Assembly (NCBI GenBank): GCA_028877005.1
Contig: JAGWPI010000217.1
Location: 1 to 6,954, forward strand
Reading direction: 5' to 3'
Source: Bacteroidota bacterium
GTDB taxonomy: Bacteria; Bacteroidota; Bacteroidia; Chitinophagales; Chitinophagaceae
Length of the DNA stretch: 6,954 bases
Shown here piece by piece: positions 1 through 5,716 of the stretch. A program made the translations under genes and the position numbers. Position 1 is the first letter of the stretch, and the number at the start of each line of letters is the position of its first letter. The notes under the pieces are model-generated. The model was not told the origin of the DNA. It did not search any database and worked only from the letters and a program-made list of their open reading frames with translations.

Positions 1-32
1 AAAAAATTGAAGAACTGATTAAAAACTTATAG
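1..32 (+). CDS. C-terminal tail of an upstream gene (partial), possibly an ECF sigma factor
   Basis: One frame stays open from the left edge to a TAG at 30-32 and reads KIEELIKNL followed by stop; the other two forward frames stop sooner. The tail is a short charged amphipathic helix, as at the end of many Bacteroidota ECF sigma factors. The two genes that follow look like the regulator and sensor partners that often sit behind such a sigma factor. Only nine residues are visible, so the identity is inferred from context alone, and even its being coding is uncertain. Confidence 0.35.
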   Translation, partial: KIEELIKNL

Positions 33-45
33 GTCATTAAACCAA

Positions 46-63
46 TAGTCTAAAACTTAGTCT
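46..63. repeat. Short direct repeat TAGTCT-6-TAGTCT upstream of the anti-sigma-like gene
   Basis: TAGTCT occurs at 46-51 and again at 58-63, a 12-base period, in the 38 bases between the upstream stop codon and the start at 71. It could be an operator half-site pair or chance in AT-rich DNA. No Bacteroidota promoter (TTTG, about 19 bases, TAnnTTTG) is visible in this gap, so the gene is probably co-transcribed with whatever lies upstream. Confidence 0.2.
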
Positions 64-70
64 TTATACC

Positions 71-844
71 ATGATGTTAAGAAGTGAAACGATATTGCAG
101 GAATTGAAAGAACATTCTCCCGGTCTTATTCAAATTTCTAATGAGCGGGTATATACTGTTCCTCCTTTATATTTTGAACAGTTTTATCACCAATTATTTA
201 CTAAAATACAGGCAATGGAAGAGGAGATACAGTTGCCTGCCCCTCGTAATCCTTACAAAGTACCTGAAGGCTATTTTCAATCCCTTTCAAAAGAGGTATT
301 CAACAAAATATCTCAACTAAGTAACATGCCAACACAAAGTGTTTGGGAAGAGTTAGAAGAAATAGCGCCAGCGCTCAATCAAATTTCTAAAAAGCCTGTA
401 TATAGAATTCCTCAAAATTATTTTGAAAAAATACAATATATACCCAACACACAAACTAGTAGTAAAGCAAAATCTAAAGTCATTAGTTTTAGTGTTACTA
501 GAAAATGGATTACCTATGCAGCAGCGGCTATAATGGCCGGTGTTTTGGTAACCGGCGCTTTGTGGAACAATGCTAGTTTAACCAACTCAACCACCGGTTT
601 TAGTTTAAATAAAGAGATTACCAATGTAAGTGATGAAGCTATTCAAAATTACCTAAATAATGATGTAACAGCTGCTCAAAATATAAATGATACATCGGGC
701 ATTGATTCAAATGCCAGTTCTCCTGATTTGCAACAAGATTTACAAGGAATTAGTGATGAAGAATTAAGCAGTTATTTACAATCAATGGATGAAAGTACCA
801 ATGTGCCTGTTGCAGCAGAAACTAAACAAAATTCAGGGAGTTAA
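71..844 (+). CDS. Single-span membrane protein with YxVPxxYF repeats, anti-sigma-like
   Basis: This 257-residue protein has a cytoplasm-like N-terminal part (about 1-145), one hydrophobic segment (about 147-166, Ala/Val/Gly-rich, preceded by SVTRKW) and an acidic, Asn/Ser-rich C-terminal part likely outside the membrane. The N-terminal part repeats itself. Residues 8-38 and 91-121 align along their length, sharing L-E, P-L-QIS, VY-P and YFE, and a shorter copy lies at 60-72. All three copies end in Y-x-V/I-P-x-x-Y-F (YTVPPLYF, YKVPEGYF, YRIPQNYF). The exported part has a second pair of similar blocks, VSDEAIQNYL (186-195) and ISDEELSSYL (227-236). I recognise the general type: Bacteroidota proteins encoded between an ECF sigma factor and a small secreted sensor. 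A role as a membrane-tethered sigma regulator is inferred from that context; there is no clear zinc-binding anti-sigma motif. The start is one of two consecutive ATG codons, 71 or 74. Confidence 0.8.
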   Translation: MMLRSETILQELKEHSPGLIQISNERVYTVPPLYFEQFYHQLFTKIQAMEEEIQLPAPRNPYKVPEGYFQSLSKEVFNKISQLSNMPTQSVWEELEEIAPALNQISKKPVYRIPQNYFEKIQYIPNTQTSSKAKSKVISFSVTRKWITYAAAAIMAGVLVTGALWNNASLTNSTTGFSLNKEITNVSDEAIQNYLNNDVTAAQNINDTSGIDSNASSPDLQQDLQGISDEELSSYLQSMDESTNVPVAAETKQNSGS

Positions 845-886
845 AGTTACGTTGAAGACATTTCTCTGTTCCATAAAAAAAATGAA

Positions 887-1291
887 ATGAAAAAGTGTGT
901 ATTTATATCAATATTATTTAGCGGGTTGGTTTTAGGTTTATATGCGCAACCTACCAATAATAGGTATGCCAATATTCAGGGATTAAAAATTGCTTACATT
1001 ACAAAACAATTAAATTTAAGTACTGCTGAAGCTCAGCAGTTCTGGCCGGTATATTATGCCTATTTAGATGCTTTAAAAGAGGCTCGTAAAAACAATTTAC
1101 ATAGTACAGATGCTTTAGCATTAGACGAAGCCAACTTGAATGTTAAAAAAAATTATTTCAATCAGTTTAAACAAGTTTTAGGTACTGACGAGAGAGCCAA
1201 CAAAGTTTTTTTATGTGAAAGAAATTTTAGAATAATGTTAAAAAATGAATTAGAAAAAAGGCGTCAAAACGGAATGTTGAAACAAAACTAA
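887..1291 (+). CDS. Small secreted helical protein, 'sensor of ECF-type sigma factor' type
   Basis: This is a 134-residue protein with an N-terminal signal peptide: MKK, a hydrophobic core at about 5-18, and likely cleavage after LYA at residue 20. The mature part is mostly charged helix. The stretch around 32-58 (LKIAYITKQLNLSTAEAQQF, then WPVY) matches the conserved front end of small Bacteroidota periplasmic proteins annotated as sensors of ECF-type sigma factors, which resemble CpxP/Spy-like helical proteins in size and style. The end (109-134) is Arg/Lys/Glu-rich. It follows the anti-sigma-like gene by 42 bases on the same strand, and co-transcription is likely. The chosen start at 887 is preceded by an A-rich run (874-882). 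A second ATG at 882 in another frame makes only a two-codon ORF (ATG AAA TGA) whose stop overlaps the real start. The ligand or stress sensed cannot be told from the sequence. Confidence 0.8.
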   Translation: MKKCVFISILFSGLVLGLYAQPTNNRYANIQGLKIAYITKQLNLSTAEAQQFWPVYYAYLDALKEARKNNLHSTDALALDEANLNVKKNYFNQFKQVLGTDERANKVFLCERNFRIMLKNELEKRRQNGMLKQN

Positions 1292-1298
1292 CACATAT

Positions 1299-2045
1299 TT
1301 AAAAATAAAAGATGGGTGTATGAATATCATGATAAAATAAAAAAGTCCATTTTTCTTCTTGGCCTTTTTTCCACCATTGTTGCCGTAATTCCATTGCTTT
1401 TTTCCCATCATAATCATATTTAGCCATGAATTTACTCTTCATTTGTTGAAGTTGTGGTGCATCATCGGCCCCAAAAAAAATTGTTTGTTGATTGTTTTTA
1501 ATAAAACAGATTTGGTGGTAAGGGCTATGTGCACCGGTAATTTCATAGTTAAATGTAAGATCCGAAAAAACTAATTTTCCATTGCCTTGTAACCATTTTA
1601 CTTGCGGGTGCCGGTACAATACTTCAATTTCTTCTACCATATAAGATGGGAAACCAATATCCATAGCATAACTAAATTCGTTTTGCTGTACATAATACAA
1701 TGCATTAGGAAAACTAAGTTGATAAAATCCTAAATTGTTTTTTTTGCTAATGCCTCCTGCATGATCTTTATGTAAATGGCTTATCCAAACCTTTGTAACT
1801 TGTTCGGGTTGAATATTATGCATCTTTAAATTGTGTTCCAATTGCAACATATTTTGAGTAGGAAATCCCAATCCGGTATCCAATAAAATAATATCTTGTT
1901 CTGAAATAATAACAAAGGGTTGTACTTCTACTAATAAACTGCCTATGGGGCGGTTTTGTAATTGGTCAGCCTCGGTATTAAAGGGAACAAAAATTTTTGA
2001 TTTATCAATAGTAAAACTTCCTTCTGATAATGGAATTATTTGCAT
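1299..2045 (-). CDS. MBL-fold metallo-hydrolase
   Basis: This 248-residue protein of the metallo-beta-lactamase superfamily has no signal peptide or membrane span, so it should be cytoplasmic. The metal site is complete: LLDTG (54-58) precedes the signature H90-L-H92-K-D94-H95 in the context ISHLHKDHAGG, then H173 (GAHSPYHQ), the bridging D194 (FFGADDAP) and H239 (FYHD) near the C-terminus. This suits a dinuclear zinc (or other metal) hydrolase. The layout, with SHLHxDHAGG, GH-type and GADxAP motifs and a final YHD, resembles the quorum-quenching lactonase/YtnP-like branch rather than true beta-lactamases or glyoxalase II, but the substrate cannot be assigned. It lies 80 bases downstream of rodA on the same strand, so it may be the last gene of that transcript or have its own weak promoter. 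Its stop faces the stop of the rightward sensor-like gene across 7 bases. Confidence 0.88.
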   Translation of the reverse strand: MQIIPLSEGSFTIDKSKIFVPFNTEADQLQNRPIGSLLVEVQPFVIISEQDIILLDTGLGFPTQNMLQLEHNLKMHNIQPEQVTKVWISHLHKDHAGGISKKNNLGFYQLSFPNALYYVQQNEFSYAMDIGFPSYMVEEIEVLYRHPQVKWLQGNGKLVFSDLTFNYEITGAHSPYHQICFIKNNQQTIFFGADDAPQLQQMKSKFMAKYDYDGKKAMELRQQWWKKGQEEKWTFLFYHDIHTPIFYF

Positions 2046-2065
2046 TCAATCTTCATTTAATCAAT

Positions 2066-2095
2066 AAAAAAAACATGATTCCGTTTATAAACAAA
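2066..2095 (-). terminator. Weak candidate terminator downstream of rodA
   Basis: On the minus strand, after the rodA stop, a palindrome GTTTATAAAC (2083-2092) can extend by G-T pairs to a 6-bp stem with a TATA loop (2080-2095). It is followed after a short spacer by eight T residues (2073-2066). The stem is AT-rich and would be unstable, so this could at most attenuate transcription between rodA and the hydrolase gene. Confidence 0.22.
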
Positions 2096-2125
2096 CATTG
2101 TTGCAAATATCTTTTAAATATTTTA

Positions 2126-3481
2126 TTAACGTAAAACCATTTGTCGGTCTGCATCTAACCGCAACATAATAAAAATTAAGATGGTGAAAGTAAGTAGCGA
2201 TGAGCCACCATAACTAATAAGAGGTAAAGGAATACCAATAATTGGGAATAATCCAATTGTCATACAAACATTTACTACTATATGAAAAAAAAGTATACTG
2301 GCAACACTGTAGGCATATACTCGGCTAAATGTACTTCTTTGTCGTTCAGCTATAATCACAATTCGGAAAAGCAGAAACAAATAGATAAGTAAGAAGAGTA
2401 AACTACCTACTAAACCAAATGCTTCGCCTAATGAGGTAAAAATGAAATCGGTATGTTGTTCAGGAACATACTTACCTCTGGTTTGTGTTCCTTTCAAAAA
2501 TCCTTTTCCAAAAATTCCACCCGAGCCAATGGCAATTTTACTTTGGCGTACATTATAATCATCCGGTTTTCTGGGTGGTTTATAGTTGGCTTTGCTGCTG
2601 TTGCTATGGTGGTGATTTTTACTGCAATCATAATCTTTTCCAACCATACTATAAATACGGGTACTTTGGTAGCATTGGAAAACATTATTAAAAATATATG
2701 GTACTGCAAATCGTTGAATACCTACACTTAAAGCCCATAATACAATGATGAGATAAAGAAGTTGTTTGTTGCGTTTTAATTGCTTGCGTACAAAATAAAT
2801 GGTGAGAATTGCAATAGCGGTTAAAGTTAATGCCAAGGTATTTGGGTCTACAATGAGTGTGGCAATGACCAATGCGCCAAATGAGAAACCAAAAATGAGT
2901 AACCCAGGCGGTAAGCCTTCTCTATACATAACAATAAAAAATGACAGATAAACCAATGCTAATCCAGTTTCATTTTGTAATACCGATAATATTGCCGGTG
3001 CTAGCGCTAATGCACCACCAATTAATTGCGATTTTAGCTTTGAAAAATCTGTTTCTTGTCGCGATAAATATTTTGCCAATGCTAATGCGGTAAATATTTT
3101 ACATAATTCAGCAGGCTGAAGGTTAAATCCGCCACCAATAGGAATCCAACTTTTTGAGCCATTAATACTTTTTCCTACAACAAATGTGGCTAACATTAGT
3201 ATAATACCGAACGTATATGAAAGATTTGCAAATGCGGTGTAAATTTTGCTATCGGTTAACAATATAAAAATAGCTGCTATTAAACATACACCTGCAAAAA
3301 TGAGTTGTTTGCTGTAATTAGTTTTGCCATTAATAAATGTTGCCAACACATCGGTATTGGGCTTATATTCTACCATAAATATGCAGAGTATACCAATGGA
3401 TACTAGTATTAAATAAACAGCAACCACTAGCCAGTCGATACCAGACGAAATATTTTGTGTGGAAGAATAATTTTTAGCCAT
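2126..3481 (-). CDS. rodA: RodA, SEDS-family peptidoglycan glycosyltransferase of the elongasome
   Basis: RodA polymerises lipid II into glycan strands at the inner membrane, working with PBP2. This copy is 451 residues with about ten hydrophobic spans. SEDS hallmarks are present in order: KSINGSKSWIPIGG (104-117) with LQPAELCKI (121-129); QNETGLALVY (169-178), where Glu171 sits where E. coli RodA has Asp (QPDLG); and QSKIAIGSGGIFGKGFLKGT (313-332) followed by VPEQHTDFIF (339-348). D345 in that motif matches the essential aspartate known for RodA. The C-terminal signature LPLISYGGSSLL is at 419-430. The loop before QSKIAIGSGG (about 270-312) is longer than in E. coli RodA and carries C270, C286, H290-H292 and a KPPRKPDD stretch. 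The ATG overlaps the mrdA stop by 8 bases (ATGGCTAA), which fixes the start and suggests coupled translation with its partner PBP2. Confidence 0.96.
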   Translation of the reverse strand: MAKNYSSTQNISSGIDWLVVAVYLILVSIGILCIFMVEYKPNTDVLATFINGKTNYSKQLIFAGVCLIAAIFILLTDSKIYTAFANLSYTFGIILMLATFVVGKSINGSKSWIPIGGGFNLQPAELCKIFTALALAKYLSRQETDFSKLKSQLIGGALALAPAILSVLQNETGLALVYLSFFIVMYREGLPPGLLIFGFSFGALVIATLIVDPNTLALTLTAIAILTIYFVRKQLKRNKQLLYLIIVLWALSVGIQRFAVPYIFNNVFQCYQSTRIYSMVGKDYDCSKNHHHSNSSKANYKPPRKPDDYNVRQSKIAIGSGGIFGKGFLKGTQTRGKYVPEQHTDFIFTSLGEAFGLVGSLLFLLIYLFLLFRIVIIAERQRSTFSRVYAYSVASILFFHIVVNVCMTIGLFPIIGIPLPLISYGGSSLLTFTILIFIMLRLDADRQMVLR

Positions 3482-5585
3482 TGAATTGAAAGGTTTTCTT
3501 TTTTTTATGTTCGGGCATTAATAGGGCAACTAGGGTTACAGATTGTTTTTTTTGTGGTATTGGCTGATGAGGTATAGTTTGAAATGGCTGTTCAATACCA
3601 TTTGGAAGTATTGCCTCGGTTGTTTCTGTTGCTGTTGAATCTAATAGCTGTTCTTGTATATTTTGTCTATTTTGTTCTTCCTCTTCGCGTTTTAGCTTTA
3701 TAGAATCTAATCGGTTCATTTCAGCTTTCATACGGGCAGGTATTAAATTTAGCTTAGCTATTTCATCTACTTTTAGTTTTCTGTCAGGTTCAGATATAGA
3801 ATCTTTTAAATATTGTTCAATCATTAAACTGGCAATAGGTGCTGCAGATTGTGCACCAAATCCTGCATTTTCGCATAAAACTGCAATGGCAATTTTAGGG
3901 TGGTTACGGGGTGCAAAAGCCCCAAAAAAAGCATGGTCTTTTTGTGCTATTCCATGATAAAAGTTTTGTACAGTACCTGTTTTGCCGCATACCACTATGC
4001 CGGGTACTTGTGCAGCGGCGCCGGTACCGTATTCCATTACACCCTGCATACCATTTTGTACGGCTTCATAAACTGTATCGGGTATATTACTATCGGTTAT
4101 GTGTTTTTCTTTAAAACGATTGAGTAAATCATCAAATTCATTTCCTTCAATTGAATCAACCATATGAGGTGTATAATACCATCCTTTATTGGCAATGGTA
4201 GCCATAACATTGGCTAATTGCAAAACGGTGGTGCTTACTTCGCCTTGCCCAATTGCATTTGAAATAATATTGCAAGAATTCCAGTTTTTTCCGAAAATTT
4301 TTCTGTAGTAAGCTGATACAGGAATATTACCGGGTTGTTCACCTGGTAAATCAATGCCTAAGCGGTGTCCTAAACCGAAAGTATAGGCATAACTGTTAAA
4401 TACTTTTAAAGCACTGTCGGCACCTCCGTAACGTTGTTGGTCTAAAATGCGTTTGTAAACAGTGGCAAAATAAGTGTTATCACTATGTGCAATGGCAGAG
4501 GTTAAATTAAAAGTACCTTTATCTAAACATTTTGGGCGGCCGTTTCCACAACCCCAAAAAGCGCCATTACAAACAATAGAAAATCGCTCATCAATTACAC
4601 CTTCTGATAAGCCCACAATGCCCACTACTGTTTTAAAAGTAGAGCCGGGAGAGTAGGTGGTATAAATAGCACGGTTTAATAATGGCAATCTGGGATCTTT
4701 ATAAAGTTTATTAAAATGCTTACTACGCTCGCTCCCTGTTAAATAATTAGGATCGTAACTAGGGGCACTCACCATGCACAAAATACCACCGGTATTGGGG
4801 TCAATGGCTACAATACTACCTACTTTATTTGTCATTAATTTTTCACCTAAAGCCTGTAATTGTGCATCTAAACTAAGGTATAAGTTTTTGCCTGCAACAG
4901 CGGCAGTATCAAAAAGCCCATTTTCATAAGGTCCTTGAATTCGGCTTCTATTATCTTTTATATAACGTTTAATGCCTCTTTGACCCATTAATACTTTTTC
5001 ATAAGTACGTTCCAAACCTGTCATACCTGTATAATCGCCCATTTCATAGCCTTCATCTTTATGTTTTGCCAAAAAGGCTGGATTTACCTCGGCTGTGTAT
5101 CCTAAAAAATTTGCACCTATATGAAAAGGATAGGAGCGAACAGATCGTTCACTTAATTCAAATCCGGGAAATTTATACATATTTTCATTAAGACGAGCAT
5201 ATAATTCCTGTGAAAGTAAAGGTTCAAAAACACTGGGTCTTACTGAAGTGTTTTTAAAAATAATATCCCGCATACGTCTTTTGTATTCAGCAGTATCTAT
5301 GTCTAATAAATTACATATTGCTAAGGTATCAATGCCGCGTGTTTCTGCAGGTGTAACCACTAAATCGAACATGATACTATTTTCCAGTAAGCTTCTTTTT
5401 TTTCGGTCGAATATTATACCACGATCGGGGTAAATTACTTTACGATAAATAGCATTATTTTCTGCTTGTAATTTATATTTTTTAGAAAAAACCTGCAGGT
5501 TGGTTAATTGTGCAGCAATAATGATAAACACAATGGCAAATACAATTTGAATAACCCTGCTTCTGCTTTGGTTAAATGCCGGCAT
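3474..5585 (-). CDS. mrdA: Penicillin-binding protein 2 (MrdA), elongasome transpeptidase
   Basis: This class B PBP cross-links glycan strands made by RodA; its catalytic domain lies outside the inner membrane. Of 703 residues, 11-30 form the single N-terminal anchor. A pedestal domain follows, with YPDRGIIFDR (52-61) and SYPFHIGANFLGY (151-163). The transpeptidase domain has the three catalytic motifs: S315-T-F-K318 within YSPGSTFK, S368-D-N370, and K535-T-G-T538. Three cysteines (C339, C346, C353, in CNGAFWGCGNGRPKC) lie between the first and second motifs, near where E. coli PBP2 has a zinc site. The tail from about 600 to 703 is unusual: a Lys/Glu/Arg-rich probable helix (about 608-648), then a Thr/Pro/Gln-rich stretch, ending in KKKK. 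The protein is about 70 residues longer than E. coli PBP2 (633), mostly because of this tail. It sits 131 bases after mreD and overlaps rodA by 8 bases. Confidence 0.96.
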   Translation of the reverse strand: MPAFNQSRSRVIQIVFAIVFIIIAAQLTNLQVFSKKYKLQAENNAIYRKVIYPDRGIIFDRKKRSLLENSIMFDLVVTPAETRGIDTLAICNLLDIDTAEYKRRMRDIIFKNTSVRPSVFEPLLSQELYARLNENMYKFPGFELSERSVRSYPFHIGANFLGYTAEVNPAFLAKHKDEGYEMGDYTGMTGLERTYEKVLMGQRGIKRYIKDNRSRIQGPYENGLFDTAAVAGKNLYLSLDAQLQALGEKLMTNKVGSIVAIDPNTGGILCMVSAPSYDPNYLTGSERSKHFNKLYKDPRLPLLNRAIYTTYSPGSTFKTVVGIVGLSEGVIDERFSIVCNGAFWGCGNGRPKCLDKGTFNLTSAIAHSDNTYFATVYKRILDQQRYGGADSALKVFNSYAYTFGLGHRLGIDLPGEQPGNIPVSAYYRKIFGKNWNSCNIISNAIGQGEVSTTVLQLANVMATIANKGWYYTPHMVDSIEGNEFDDLLNRFKEKHITDSNIPDTVYEAVQNGMQGVMEYGTGAAAQVPGIVVCGKTGTVQNFYHGIAQKDHAFFGAFAPRNHPKIAIAVLCENAGFGAQSAAPIASLMIEQYLKDSISEPDRKLKVDEIAKLNLIPARMKAEMNRLDSIKLKREEEEQNRQNIQEQLLDSTATETTEAILPNGIEQPFQTIPHQPIPQKKQSVTLVALLMPEHKKKKTFQFNG

Positions 5586-5600
5586 TGAATATAATAGTTT

Positions 5601-5615
5601 ATTTCTTCAAGAAAT
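5601..5615. repeat. 15-base perfect palindrome upstream of mrdA
   Basis: ATTTCTT-C-AAGAAAT is a perfect inverted repeat (7-base arms, one central base), ending 15 bases before the mrdA start codon. As RNA it can form only a weak 5-bp stem with a 5-base loop. It is more like a dimeric-protein binding site or a modest hairpin near the ribosome entry region. The palindrome is seen directly; any function is inference. Confidence 0.35.
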
Positions 5616-5617
5616 TG

Positions 5618-5637
5618 AATGCACAAAGATGCGCAAA
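5618..5637 (-). promoter_or_regulatory. Possible internal promoter and 10-base direct repeat ahead of mrdA
   Basis: On the minus strand, TTTGCGCAT-C-TTTGTGCAT is a direct repeat of two 9-mers differing at one base, with a 10-base period (one helical turn). Inside it, CATCTTTG (5624-5631) matches the Bacteroidota -7 element TAnnTTTG at all but one position and lies about 38 bases before the mrdA start. No good -33 TTTG is seen about 19 bases further upstream, so the promoter reading is weak. The position, in the only sizeable gap of the operon, is suggestive. Confidence 0.25.
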
Positions 5638-5716
5638 AGCAACACATATCTATCTAATCTTTTCTTAAAACGAACGAATTTTTATTAAAGTATAGAAAGT
5701 TGTGAAACCCATGTAT

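Noticed and set aside
882..890. ATG AAA TGA overlapping the start of the secreted sensor-like gene, as a regulatory mini-ORF
   Set aside because: A two-codon ORF in an A-rich leader arises easily by chance, and the leader shows no other attenuator structure.
2104..2111. GATATTTG on the minus strand as a -7 promoter element for the hydrolase gene
   Set aside because: It has one mismatch to TAnnTTTG and no convincing TTTG at the right distance upstream. The sequence is too AT-rich for a single partial match to count.
2453..2731. Overlapping open frames on the opposite strand and in another frame of the RodA loop region, up to 92 codons
   Set aside because: They lie inside rodA, whose conserved SEDS motifs run through the segment. 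The translations look like shadow proteins (Tyr/Cys/Phe runs) with no recognisable domain or start signal.
3900..4127. Open frames of 67-75 codons on the plus strand
   Set aside because: They are antisense to the PBP2 transpeptidase domain, including the region of its KTGT motif, and have no family resemblance.
4520..4575. Cys-rich stretch in PBP2 as a zinc-finger insertion
   Set aside because: It lies in line with the normal transpeptidase sequence between the SxxK and SxN motifs, so it is a variation within the domain rather than an inserted module. It is kept only as a possible metal or disulfide site.
5641..5700. Imperfect AT-rich inverted sequence after mreD as a transcription terminator
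   Set aside because: Arms pair poorly with many mismatches and no G/C-rich stem, and the downstream genes belong to the same operon by function.
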